Shown in pieces: positions 18,414 through 26,527 of a DNA stretch of 64,000 nucleotides. The stretch is taken from the NCBI RefSeq assembly GCF_001297125.1, contig NZ_LHPC01000025.1:304214-368213 (forward strand), given 5' to 3'. The position numbers and the translations under genes are program-made. The DNA comes from Pseudomonas sp. RIT-PI-q (lineage in GTDB: Bacteria > Pseudomonadota > Gammaproteobacteria > Pseudomonadales > Pseudomonadaceae). Under the pieces are notes generated by a model. That model ran no database searches. It was not told where the DNA came from and saw only the letters and a program-made list of their open reading frames with translations. The stretch's first letter is position 1. Each line of letters begins with the position of its first letter.

Positions 18414-19043
18414 ATGAAACGCTTCATAGCGGTCATGCTTTCCGTAGCTTCAACTACCGTCGATGCCGCAACCTTGGAGGATCAGGTTAAGGCGACGAAA
18501 ACTGTAGAGCAGCAGTATCAAGAAGCTGTTAAAGACCTAACCGACAACGTCTTCCTCAAGTACCGAGATAATCTCCAAATAGATACTCCGGTGCTTGAGG
18601 TAGTGTCTAGCACCAGCAAGACGGCCGATATAAAAATCACGTATACGTGGCGCGTGCCAGAGTTAGTCCTCGTGCAGATGCGGGACACTCTGGGCAAATA
18701 CTTCCTGACGACGCTGTATGAATCAAAAATCACTGTCGGCACGTACAACTGTAACGGTCACATCGGGAGTAATTATTGTAGCATCAGGGAAAAGCTAGGG
18801 CGATTCTTGGAGTCAAAGTCAGTAGGGACTGAAGTAAGTCTGCTTGGAGTGAAAGATGTCTTTTCTTATAATCACCGTGGGATAGAATTTCCAGAGTCTC
18901 GAACATATAGCATCATTTACACTGTCGACAAGGCGAAGATTAAAGGTGATCCAACTCCGAAATTTGAAACCCACGTCTATAATATCAGTGGATGCATTCC
19001 GTTCCAACCAGAGTGTAATATAAAGGGCGTGTACCGGAAGTAA
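18414..19043 (+). CDS. Exported island protein of unknown function
   Basis: A 209-residue protein with a signal peptide (MKRFIAVMLSVASTTVDA, likely cut before ATLEDQ), so it is probably periplasmic or secreted. The mature part is rich in beta-type sequence and has four cysteines (in YNCNG, NYCS, SGCIP and PECN) that could form two disulfides. No lipobox is seen. Family unknown. It follows the HEPN-like gene by 27 bp and may be co-transcribed with it. Only 90 bases separate its stop from the convergent small gene at 19134. Confidence 0.7.
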   Translation: MKRFIAVMLSVASTTVDAATLEDQVKATKTVEQQYQEAVKDLTDNVFLKYRDNLQIDTPVLEVVSSTSKTADIKITYTWRVPELVLVQMRDTLGKYFLTTLYESKITVGTYNCNGHIGSNYCSIREKLGRFLESKSVGTEVSLLGVKDVFSYNHRGIEFPESRTYSIIYTVDKAKIKGDPTPKFETHVYNISGCIPFQPECNIKGVYRK

Positions 19044-19133
19044 CTGGGTCAATACAGTACTAAGGCTATTGGGCGTTTCTACCAGTCATGGGTATGGTTA
19101 GTTCTTGATGTCATTACGTTGTTAGTCCAAGGA

Positions 19134-19442
19134 CTAGGTATTGTCTTTAGTGTGGTCACCATACGCATAACCCATCCGCGATGTTTCCCGTTCCCTGTCA
19201 CGGCTATACATGTCACTAAGCGTCCACTTCAACCGCTCGTGTTCAATCTTCAGGGCGGCCAGCTCCGTCGAGCTTTCCCGGTACATGACAATCAATCCAG
19301 CGATGTTCTGGTGGGCCTTCCTTAAGTCCCGGCGCGTTGTCTCCAGCTCGGCACACAGCAAATCACATTGGTGCTTGAGCATCTCTACGCGGGTGGGCAT
19401 CCCCAATTCAAAGCCATTATCGTCGATCAAATCGTCTTCCAT
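19134..19442 (-). CDS. Small coiled-coil protein downstream of a LexA-like box
   Basis: A 102-residue acidic protein beginning MEDDLIDDNGFELG. Residues 20-75 form a likely coiled coil (VEMLKHQCDLLCAELETTRRDL). A GTG three bases upstream is also usable; both share the ribosome-binding GGAG. A LexA-type palindrome lies about 15 bases upstream of the start, so SOS control is likely. It lies downstream of the large serine integrase on the same strand. An excision or regulatory partner of the integrase is one possibility, not shown by sequence. Family not recognised. Confidence 0.6.
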   Translation of the reverse strand: MEDDLIDDNGFELGMPTRVEMLKHQCDLLCAELETTRRDLRKAHQNIAGLIVMYRESSTELAALKIEHERLKWTLSDMYSRDRERETSRMGYAYGDHTKDNT

Positions 19443-19456
19443 CACTCACGCTCCGC

Positions 19457-19478
19457 ATACTGTATGTTCGTACAGTAT
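19457..19478 (-). promoter_or_regulatory. LexA (SOS) box-like operator
   Basis: TACTGT-N8-ACAGTA is a perfect-armed palindrome that contains CTGTAT...GTACAG, matching the gamma-proteobacterial LexA pattern CTGTAT-N4-ATACAG with one change. It lies just upstream of the GGAG and start of the small gene ending at 19134, where it would overlap the -10 region. Confidence 0.7.
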
Positions 19479-19526
19479 ACGGCTGGGTGACGTTGTTCAA
19501 TCTGTCTGCGATGGGTGGGTTGCCGC

Positions 19527-21227
19527 TTATTTGGTCTTCCCGAACGCGCTTCCAAACCATTGTCCGTCAATGCCGCCTTCGTAGTCGCGGTTGACTTCCT
19601 CGGATGTGATTTCGCCCTGTTCGATCTGCCTGCCAAAGACATCGTTGTCCAACGCTTGCACCGTCAAAACTCCATCCTTATAGAGGATACCGAACAGCAT
19701 CTGATCAATCTCCTCGGTGATTTCCTCATTGGATTTGTCGAGCACCCAGCATCTGAAGTTTTTGGGGCTGTGCCGCTTGAACAGGACGACAATGCGGAGT
19801 CGTTTCAACAGGCTGTTAGCAGCCGCCCTGCCTTCGTAAGTCACGAGGTCTAGCTTCTGGAAAAAGTCTTCTTTGCTAATTACGTGGGTTGATGCGAGCT
19901 GCTGCCGAAGTTCATCGCGTTTTGTCGAGATATCTTCGTGTTCCTGCTCTAAATCGTGCAGAAGCTTTCCCCCTGCTTTCGACGGGAATGCGGTTTGGGC
20001 TTCGGTTGCTTGGTCCAGTTTCCTCATAACCCCTACCAGCCTACCTTCGGCAACCTCCAGATTCTTCCGGATCTCTGCACTTCTCCCGTGGACGAGCGAC
20101 ATACTGTCCACCTTCGCCAAGACTTCCTTAAACACCAATTCCGCATGTTCAATTCGGATGATGCCGTTCTTGCAGATGCCTTTTTTGGTGCCGAAGCATT
20201 GAAGGTAGACGTAGCCCTTAGGCGGCTTCCCCTTGTTAACCAGGTGCATTGCATCGCCACATACACGGCACCTTGCAAGTCCCTGCCAGCAGTTGAAGTT
20301 CTTGGTTTGTTTGGTGGCTCCGCTGGTCTGGCGCTGACTACGTGCAGCTTTCGCCTGTAGGAAAATGTCTTCCTCGATAACAGGCGGGTAGAAGCCCGTA
20401 ACAACCTCTCCGTCATTGCATCGAACTCCGTCGACGATGTGCATCGGCTGGTACTCTCCCAGCAAAGAGCGATTGTTAAGAATCTTCGATACCGAACTGG
20501 TGCCCCAAGCGCCACTCATGTTCCGGCGCTTCTCACCCACGGTGCCAAACACCGGAATGCCATCTTCGTTCAGCCGCTTCGATACGGCTGTCTGCCCGTA
20601 TCCTTGAATGGTCATTTCGAAGATTTTGTGAATTACGTTCACTCGTATGTCATTCGGCTTATACGCTCCGTTCTCTAGCACCAACCATGCGGGACAAGCA
20701 TTACCGAGTGGCACTTTCTTCTCTCGAGCGAGGTTTCGCTTGTTCTGCCACGCTGCCGACACCCGCTTGCCCTTGGTGGCACTCTCTTCGTGTGCCCGCA
20801 TCATCACCGTGATGCTGATGATGAGTTCCATAGCGATGCTGGGTGAGTCCTCGGAATAAACCCTCTTATCAGACAGGGTCACGATCCTGATGCCCTTGCG
20901 GAGTAAGTCTGTGAACTGACTTAGGGCAACCATAACCTTGTCTCTGCTCAAGCGGTCGAGCGACTCCACCAGCAGGTAACTACCTGCGAGGATCGTCCCA
21001 CTATCAACGTGAGTCAGGAACCGGGCAAGCTCGCCTGAATCATCTATATGCTCGCCCGTGTAGGCACTGCGTCCCGAATCGAAAAACCGATACTCCCGTG
21101 TGTTGGCCAGTTCCAGCCCATGTTCCTTGCAGTAGTTCTCAGCCGCTTCCCGCTGCCTTCTCTGGCTGTCACCCTTGGCTTGCTCTGGACTGCTGAATCG
21201 TATGTAGCTGTAAGCCTTGGGCTTCAT
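19527..21227 (-). CDS. Large serine recombinase (site-specific integrase of the island)
   Basis: A 566-residue protein. The N-terminal resolvase domain has Y8-I-R10-F-S12-S13 with the nucleophilic serine and VESLDRLSRD. A recombinase domain follows (about 160-300, with GQTAVSKRLNEDGIPV), then a zinc ribbon (CRVCGDAMHL...CFGTKKGICKNG, about 315-350) and a coiled coil (about 375-440). This is the architecture of large serine integrases. Its ATG shares one base with the stop of the broken comM frame (TGATG), so translation and probably transcription run on from the comM promoter. It lies beside the 21.28-kb junction and most likely made the insertion. Confidence 0.93.
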   Translation of the reverse strand: MKPKAYSYIRFSSPEQAKGDSQRRQREAAENYCKEHGLELANTREYRFFDSGRSAYTGEHIDDSGELARFLTHVDSGTILAGSYLLVESLDRLSRDKVMVALSQFTDLLRKGIRIVTLSDKRVYSEDSPSIAMELIISITVMMRAHEESATKGKRVSAAWQNKRNLAREKKVPLGNACPAWLVLENGAYKPNDIRVNVIHKIFEMTIQGYGQTAVSKRLNEDGIPVFGTVGEKRRNMSGAWGTSSVSKILNNRSLLGEYQPMHIVDGVRCNDGEVVTGFYPPVIEEDIFLQAKAARSQRQTSGATKQTKNFNCWQGLARCRVCGDAMHLVNKGKPPKGYVYLQCFGTKKGICKNGIIRIEHAELVFKEVLAKVDSMSLVHGRSAEIRKNLEVAEGRLVGVMRKLDQATEAQTAFPSKAGGKLLHDLEQEHEDISTKRDELRQQLASTHVISKEDFFQKLDLVTYEGRAAANSLLKRLRIVVLFKRHSPKNFRCWVLDKSNEEITEEIDQMLFGILYKDGVLTVQALDNDVFGRQIEQGEITSEEVNRDYEGGIDGQWFGSAFGKTK

Positions 21228-21916
21228 CAGAACTGATCCTGAATAGGTTTTGGTGCATTGTTACACAACAATAACAGGTTATGAGCGCCCGCCGCTGCGA
21301 TCAGCAATGCGCGCTTGGCTGCGATTTGGCCCTGCACTTCATTCAAATCGGGATACGGTTTGCTGGCGTACAACAATCCATTGGAAACGTAAGGCTCAAC
21401 CGGTGTGTGACCATTAAAGTGCGCCACGGCTTCCAGCAGATGATCCACCGCAATTACCTTCAGCCCGGAAGCCAGGCACGCCTCTTCAGCATTCGCTCGC
21501 GGCACCACTAGCGACCGCCCGGCCTTGCGCGCCGCCAGGGCCGCAGGCAACACGCCCCGAACCGCCCGCACCGCGCCCGACAGTGCCAATTCCCCAAGGC
21601 ATTCCACATCGTCCAGCGTCAACGTCGGGACTTGCACGCTGGCGGATAGAATCCCGAGGGCAATCGCCAAATCAAATCGCCCGCCGTCCTTGGGCAAATC
21701 GGCAGGAGCGAGATTCAACGTGATGCGCCGAGCGGGGAATTGCAGACCCGAATTGATGATCGCGCTGCGCACCCGATCTTTGCTTTCCTTTACGGCGGCT
21801 TCGGGCAAACCCACCATCGTCAACGACGGCAAGCCGTTGGCCAGATGGACTTCTACGGTAACGGCGGGCGCATCCACACCTATCTGGGCGCGGCTGTGGA
21901 CGATGGAGAGGGACAT
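21227..21916 (-). pseudogene. comM: comM (yifB) 5' part, split by island
   Basis: This holds the start of ComM (MSLSIVHSRAQIGVDAPAVT) and its N-terminal S5-like domain with LNLAPADLPKDGGRFDLAIALG. It stays in frame to AAGAHNLL, where the island interrupts just before the Walker A loop. The frame then continues for about 16 foreign codons to a TGA at 21227-21229. Joined to 11653-12510, the gene would encode 497 residues, the usual ComM length. The truncated product lacks the ATPase domain. The last 50 bases of this frame belong to the island. Confidence 0.93.
21275..21280. other. Island junction inside comM, N-terminal side
   Basis: On the comM strand the host sequence cat aac (His-Asn) changes into foreign sequence (tta ttg ttg tgt) here. 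Bases CA at 21275-21276 and GTT at 21278-21280 are shared with 12505-12506 and 12508-12510, so the crossover lies within these six bases. Confidence 0.75.
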
Positions 21917-22053
21917 GGTCGTTCCTTGAGTTGGCGGGAGCCGCTTCCTGCGGGTTTTTGAAGGGTAGACGGGGGCGATGGATTTGGGGCGTGGTCACGC
22001 AGGCAAACTTTCACTGGATGTTGCGGACATGGAGCGGGGTAGTTGCGAGGCAC

Positions 22054-22082
22054 AAAAAAACCGCCATTCAGACGGTTTTTTT
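22054..22082. terminator. Bidirectional intrinsic terminator
   Basis: AAAAAAACCG (22054-22063) pairs with CGGTTTTTTT (22073-22082). It lies downstream of the 55-codon gene on the minus strand and can work in both directions. Confidence 0.75.
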
Positions 22083-22095
22083 CAAGAAGCGGTAT

Positions 22096-22263
22096 TTAGT
22101 TTCTTCCACCGGCCAACCATCCACTTGGTTCAAGTTCTTTGCCACGGGCCGCAGCGACCTCAAAAAAGCGGAGTTGATTGGCTGACACGTTCCCGGCTAA
22201 CCGGCGTGCCTCGTTATGAAGTTCAATGATGTGTAACAGTTTTGCGCGACGGCTTTTTTTCAT
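22096..22263 (-). CDS. Small conserved-looking protein, 55 residues
   Basis: A short frame from ATG at 22263 to TAA at 22096. The start is preceded by GGAG at 6 bases, and the stop is followed directly by a strong terminator, so it has every mark of a real gene. The product begins MKKSRRAKLLHIIELHNEARR and ends WLAGGRN; it is basic at the start and probably helical with no membrane segment. I do not recognise a function. It lies between the 5' part of comM (same strand, downstream) and the higBA-type pair (opposite strand). Confidence 0.65.
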   Translation of the reverse strand: MKKSRRAKLLHIIELHNEARRLAGNVSANQLRFFEVAAARGKELEPSGWLAGGRN

Positions 22264-22511
22264 AGCGAGCTCCAGTTGTGTTGTGATCTATTTTTCGGCC
22301 AGTCAGCTTAAGAGGCGAGCACGGTCTGGACGCAATCAGAATTGCCGTTTGTTTTTGTAGGAAGCAGCCGGATTTCAATGACTTTCTGAAGGCCGCTCGT
22401 AGTCCTTTTCCTAGAGTTTTGAAAGGGTGGTCAAGCTTTAATGCAGCGCGTTTGCATTTATGATTTCGGGTTATACACTCAAGATTAATGCATAACGTTA
22501 AGCTTTAAATT

Positions 22512-22790
22512 ATGATCGTTAGCTTTAAGTGTTCTGAGACCGAGTACCTGTTTTGCAACGGTAAGACCCGTTTGTGGTCAGCCATTCTGAGTGTCGCGGA
22601 ACGAAAGCTGACGATGCTTGATGATGCTGTCGTGCTGAAAGACCTTCGATCTCCGCCGGGCAATCGCCTGGAGGCGTTGGAGGGAAATCGAAAAGGTCAG
22701 CACAGCATCCGCATCAACGCTCAATGGCGAATTTGCTTTGTCTGGAGCTGCAACGGGCCGGAGAATGTAGAAATCGTCGATTATCACTGA
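22512..22790 (+). CDS. higB: HigB-type toxin (RelE/ParE superfamily)
   Basis: A 92-residue protein of HigB/plasmid-maintenance-killer type, which cleaves mRNA on the ribosome. Family stretches are LDDAVVLKDLRSPPGNRLEAL and GQHSIRINAQWRICFVW, holding the basic and aromatic residues of the active face. The antitoxin gene follows after 8 bp, in the toxin-first order typical of higBA. The start lacks a strong ribosome-binding site. Just upstream, GTTAAGCTTTA and GTTAGCTTTA are near-repeats that could be the operator. Confidence 0.9.
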   Translation: MIVSFKCSETEYLFCNGKTRLWSAILSVAERKLTMLDDAVVLKDLRSPPGNRLEALEGNRKGQHSIRINAQWRICFVWSCNGPENVEIVDYH

Positions 22791-22798
22791 GGTGAGTA

Positions 22799-23104
22799 AT
22801 GACTAAGAATGGTATGCGCCCGGTGCACCCTGGCGAGATCCTCAAAGAGGAATACCTGGAGCCTCTGAGCCTGACGGCTGCCGCTCTGGCCAGAGCGTTG
22901 AACGTGTCGACACCTACGGTCAACGATATTGTGCTTCAGCGTCGGGGTGTCAGTGCTGATATGGCTCTACGGCTATCTATCTGTCTGGATACGACCCCGG
23001 AATTTTGGCTCAACCTTCAATCGACCTACGATTTGCGTAAAGCCGAGATTGAGCGAGGGGCCGCGATTCGGGATCAGGTCGAGCGGCTTGCACACTGCGC
23101 CTGA
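22799..23104 (+). CDS. higA: HigA-type antitoxin (XRE family)
   Basis: A 101-residue helix-turn-helix protein that neutralises HigB and represses the operon. The N-terminal MRPVHPGEILKEEYLEPL and the XRE fold (LTAAALARALNVSTPTVNDIV) are typical of the HigA addiction-module group, as is the C-terminal TPEFWLNLQSTYDLRKAE. The ribosome-binding sequence GAGGTGAG overlaps the end of higB. A terminator follows the stop after 20 bp, closing a two-gene operon. Confidence 0.93.
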   Translation: MTKNGMRPVHPGEILKEEYLEPLSLTAAALARALNVSTPTVNDIVLQRRGVSADMALRLSICLDTTPEFWLNLQSTYDLRKAEIERGAAIRDQVERLAHCA

Positions 23105-23124
23105 TTGTTGTCTTGGATTTAACG

Positions 23125-23154
23125 AACCCCACGCCAAAAGCGTGGGGTTTTTTT
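23125..23154. terminator. Intrinsic terminator between higA and the BRO gene
   Basis: AACCCCACGC pairs with GCGTGGGGTT around CAAAA, followed by a T-run. It lies between convergent genes. Confidence 0.9.
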
Positions 23155-23155
23155 A

Positions 23156-23677
23156 TCAGAATGCGTGAAGCATCTTCGTGGCTCTTTTCCACCAAGGCGC
23201 ACTGATAGCAGGCCTTGAAGTCTTCTGATCAGGCAACATCTGCGGAACATCCTGCAACCGAATCCACGGCTGGTTATTCCAATGCAGCAAGCTCAACGAC
23301 ATTTCCGGCCAGTTCAGCAGGCTCAGTTGTGGGCGTTCGGTTGAGGTGGGTTGCTGGGCGTCTCTGAGGGCGGGGACGACGTCGTGGGTTAGCCATTCGC
23401 GCAGCGCCCGGTATTCGGGGCAGTAGTGGTAGACCAGTAAGGCGTAGACGCCGGATTCGCTGATCATCAGGGTGGTTTCGAGGCTGCAGTGGATGAGCAT
23501 CCGTATTGACTGGTGTTGGTCGGGATCGAGTTTTCGGACGGCGCGTTCATTGAGGTAGAGGCGTAGCAGGCGGCCCAGGTCGCGGGCGCTGAACCAGGGT
23601 TGGTTTTCCAGGAGGAGGGCGTGGAGGTGGAGTTTGTGGCGGGTGAAGACTTGGGGGATTAGATAGTTTTCGTCCAT
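23156..23677 (-). CDS. BRO-N domain protein
   Basis: A 173-residue protein. Residues 10-105 match the BRO N-terminal DNA-binding domain common in phage antirepressors and accessory genes (LENQPWFSARDLGRLLRLYL and SGVYALLVYHYCPEYRALREWLTHDVVP). The remaining C-terminal part is not recognised. The frame is open to 23716, but MDENYLIPQVF at 23677 is the better start. It converges with higBA, and the stop lies next to their shared terminator. It is probably a phage-derived regulator kept in the chromosome; its target is unknown. Confidence 0.75.
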   Translation of the reverse strand: MDENYLIPQVFTRHKLHLHALLLENQPWFSARDLGRLLRLYLNERAVRKLDPDQHQSIRMLIHCSLETTLMISESGVYALLVYHYCPEYRALREWLTHDVVPALRDAQQPTSTERPQLSLLNWPEMSLSLLHWNNQPWIRLQDVPQMLPDQKTSRPAISAPWWKRATKMLHAF

Positions 23678-23740
23678 AGCGCAGTACCCAAAATTCGCTT
23701 GATAGATAACTGCCACTTATCGTCGCCAAACAATAAGGGT

Positions 23741-23814
23741 GGCAGCTGCGTGCGGGTTGGCGAACCGGCCAAGCGAATACCGGCAGACCCGAAGGTCTCC
23801 CACACGCAGCCGCC
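23741..23814 (-). repeat. Cruciform-like structured element upstream of the BRO gene
   Basis: Outer arms 23741-23756 and 23799-23814 are inverted copies with two mismatches in 16 bp. Inside, AGACC-CGAA-GGTCT (a TTCG tetraloop when read on the minus strand) forms one hairpin and CCGG...CCGG another, giving a three-way junction. It lies in the 414-base gap 23678-24091, which holds no convincing gene. Confidence 0.65.
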
Positions 23815-23994
23815 ATAATTCGAATCGGAAGAGATATCCATAATCGAATGAGGTTGCGTAGCTTGGTTCCAGGTCGCCAAACCCGGTGCTGAACATTCAG
23901 CATTGGGTGAGCTTAGGAACCGGAGCTTTGCGACGCAATCGGACGGCGGTGTGATCTTTGTAGGACGTTGCCGAGATGGTGGCGAGGCGGAAGA

Positions 23995-24082
23995 TCAAAA
24001 GATCGCAGCCTTCGGCAGATCCTACAGGTGAAGCGGAAGGTCGTGCCGACCTTCAATCGCGAGCAGGCTCGCTCCCACAGGG
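23995..24082. repeat. Two single repeat copies
   Basis: AAAGATCGCAGCCTTCGGCAG (two-arm type seen at 52187) and, further right, CGCGAGCAGGCTCGCTCCCA (REP type) occur singly, without inverted partners. Confidence 0.65.
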
Positions 24083-24091
24083 GTTGTGGCG

Positions 24092-24352
24092 TTATTCGGC
24101 AGGTGGATTCAGCTTCGCTTCCAGCTCTGCAACCTTCGCTTCAAGACTCTCCAGCCGAGCGCGGGTGCGTGCGAGCACGACCATCTGGCTATCGAACTCT
24201 TCCCGGCTGACCAGATCCAGTTTGCTGAAGCCGCTTTGCAGCAAAGCCTTGAACTGGCTTTCGATTTCGCTTTTCGGCAGTGGGGTGTCGCCGCTGAAGA
24301 GGCGGGAGGCGGTGCCGGTCAGGGCGTCGAGGAAGTCTTTGGGCGCGAGCAT
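24092..24352 (-). CDS. ubiK: Ubiquinone biosynthesis accessory factor UbiK (YqiC family)
   Basis: An 86-residue protein of the membrane-fusogenic BMFP/YqiC family. UbiK binds UbiJ and aids aerobic ubiquinone synthesis at the inner membrane. The N-terminal amphipathic part (MLAPKDFLDALTGTASRLF) and the C-terminal coiled coil (LESLEAKVAELEAKL) are as in the family. It is divergent from glnK, and this is where the conserved gene order resumes after the accessory stretch. Confidence 0.88.
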   Translation of the reverse strand: MLAPKDFLDALTGTASRLFSGDTPLPKSEIESQFKALLQSGFSKLDLVSREEFDSQMVVLARTRARLESLEAKVAELEAKLNPPAE

Positions 24353-24423
24353 GGGAAATGTCCTGTCAACAATGGCGGGCAGTGTATCACGCAGTGTCTA
24401 TAGTCAATCCCGACCGCTGGCCG

Positions 24424-24473
24424 TGCACGCTTTTCGCGCATGCGGACGGACGGCATCGCACTGTTGTTGTGCG
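24424..24473 (+). promoter_or_regulatory. Two NtrC-like enhancer sites
   Basis: Two 17-base dyads, 24424-24440 (TGCAC...GCGCA) and 24457-24473 (CGCACT...TGTGCG), resemble the NtrC site TGCAC-N7-GTGCA. Their centres are 33 bases apart, about three helical turns, as in cooperative NtrC enhancers. Confidence 0.6.
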
Positions 24474-24526
24474 TAACACGGCAGGAGTTGCGGCGAAGTG
24501 GTTGGCATCTACGGTCAAGGGCTTGA

Positions 24527-25111
<585 letters not shown>

Positions 25112-25146
25112 GCCGCCACAAACCCAACGCCCCAGGAGAAAACAAT

Positions 25147-26484
25147 ATGACTCTGCGTAAATTCGCAGGGCTAGGAGCCCTGTTGTCCCTCGTAATGCCC
25201 AGCCTGGCCATGGCGGCAGACGAAGTGGCGGCCCCAGTCCTCAACTCCGGCGACACCGCCTGGATGATGACCTCGACAGCCCTCGTGCTGTTCATGACCA
25301 TTCCCGGCCTCGCGCTGTTCTACGGCGGCATGGTTCGCTCCAAAAACATTCTTTCCGTGATGATGCAGTGCTTCGCCATTACCGGTCTGATCAGCGTCCT
25401 GTGGGTCATTTATGGCTACAGCATCGCGTTCGACACCACCGGCATGGAGCAGGGCGTCGTCAATTTCAACTCGTTCTTTGGCGGCATGGGCAAGGCGTTC
25501 CTCGCCGGCATCACGCCAGCCAGCCTGACCGGGCCTGCGGCACTGTTCCCTGAAGCAGTGTTCGTCACTTTCCAGATGACGTTCGCCATCATTACCCCAG
25601 CGCTGATCGTCGGTGCCTTCGCCGAGCGGATGAAGTTCTCCGCCATGCTGGTCTTCATGGGCATCTGGTTCACCCTGGTTTATGCACCGATCGCGCACAT
25701 GGTCTGGTCCGGTAACGGCGGCCTGCTGTGGGACTGGGGCGTGCTGGACTTCGCCGGCGGCACCGTGGTGCACATCAACGCCGGTGTGGCCGGTCTGATT
25801 TGCTGCCTGGTACTGGGCAAGCGCAAAGGTTTCCCGACCACCCCGATGGCACCGCATAACCTCGGTTACACCCTGATGGGCGCGGCTATGTTGTGGGTCG
25901 GCTGGTTCGGCTTCAACGCCGGTTCCGCCGCTGCCGCCAACGGCACGGCCGGTATGGCGATGCTGGTCACCCAGATCGCAACCGCCGCTGCTGCACTGGG
26001 CTGGATGTTCGCCGAGTGGATCACTCACGGCAAGCCAAGTGCACTGGGTATCGCTTCGGGTGTTGTCGCCGGCCTGGTTGCCATCACTCCAGCCGCTGGC
26101 ACCGTGGGCCCGATGGGCGCTCTGGTGATCGGCCTGGCAGCGGGCGTGGTGTGCTTCTTCTGCGCCACTACCTTGAAACGCAAACTCGGTTATGACGACT
26201 CCCTCGACGCCTTCGGCGTGCACGGTATCGGCGGTATCCTCGGCGCGATCCTCACCGGTGTGTTCGCTGCGCCGTCCCTGGGTGGCTTCGGCACCGTCAC
26301 CGACATCGCCGCACAAGTCTGGATTCAGTGCAAAGGCGTGGGCTTCACGGTGATCTACACCGCGATCGTCACCTTCATCATTCTCAAGGTGCTGGACGCG
26401 GTCATGGGGCTGCGCATCACCGACGAAGAAGAGGCTGTCGGCATCGATCTGGCACTTCACAACGAACGCGGCTACAACTTGTAA
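25147..26484 (+). CDS. amtB: Ammonium transporter AmtB
   Basis: A 445-residue inner-membrane protein: a signal peptide (MTLRKFAGLGALLSLVMPSLAMA) and then eleven membrane segments of the Amt/Rh family. The pore histidines occur in GTVVHINAGVAGL and FGVHGIGGILG. It imports ammonium under nitrogen limitation and is gated by GlnK encoded just upstream. The ribosome-binding sequence CAGGAG precedes the ATG, and a strong terminator follows the stop. Confidence 0.96.
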   Translation: MTLRKFAGLGALLSLVMPSLAMAADEVAAPVLNSGDTAWMMTSTALVLFMTIPGLALFYGGMVRSKNILSVMMQCFAITGLISVLWVIYGYSIAFDTTGMEQGVVNFNSFFGGMGKAFLAGITPASLTGPAALFPEAVFVTFQMTFAIITPALIVGAFAERMKFSAMLVFMGIWFTLVYAPIAHMVWSGNGGLLWDWGVLDFAGGTVVHINAGVAGLICCLVLGKRKGFPTTPMAPHNLGYTLMGAAMLWVGWFGFNAGSAAAANGTAGMAMLVTQIATAAAALGWMFAEWITHGKPSALGIASGVVAGLVAITPAAGTVGPMGALVIGLAAGVVCFFCATTLKRKLGYDDSLDAFGVHGIGGILGAILTGVFAAPSLGGFGTVTDIAAQVWIQCKGVGFTVIYTAIVTFIILKVLDAVMGLRITDEEEAVGIDLALHNERGYNL

Positions 26485-26493
26485 GCACGCGCA

Positions 26494-26527
26494 TAAAAAA
26501 CTTGCCCGGCTTGCCGGGCATTTTTTT
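26494..26527 (+). terminator. Intrinsic terminator of glnK-amtB
   Basis: TGCCCGG and CCGGGCA form the stem, flanked by A- and T-runs, 10 bases after the amtB stop. Confidence 0.9.

Larger units (their letters stand above)
12505..21280. mobile_element. 8,770-bp genomic island integrated in comM by a large serine recombinase
   Basis: The island separates the two parts of comM. The junction bases at 12505-12510 and 21275-21280 align at an offset of 8,770 bp, and deleting that length restores one 498-codon comM frame. A large serine recombinase gene begins about 50 bp from one end, the common arrangement for such integrases. The reconstructed attP (from the inner halves of both ends) contains ACAAC-N8-GTTGT, an imperfect dyad as expected for a serine-integrase site. 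No REP repeats, conjugation genes, capsid genes or resistance genes were recognised inside. Codon choice and AT-rich non-coding stretches differ from the flanks. Confidence 0.88.

Noticed and set aside
11653..21916. The two comM parts as two separate natural genes
   Set aside because: They join in frame to the usual ComM length, and the break removes the start of the ATP-binding domain.
23659..23880. 73-codon frame over the cruciform-like element
   Set aside because: It is explained by the structured repeat and overlaps the BRO gene start.
25171..26460. 429-codon open frame opposite amtB
   Set aside because: Histidine- and glycine-rich translation without any family pattern; amtB explains the region.
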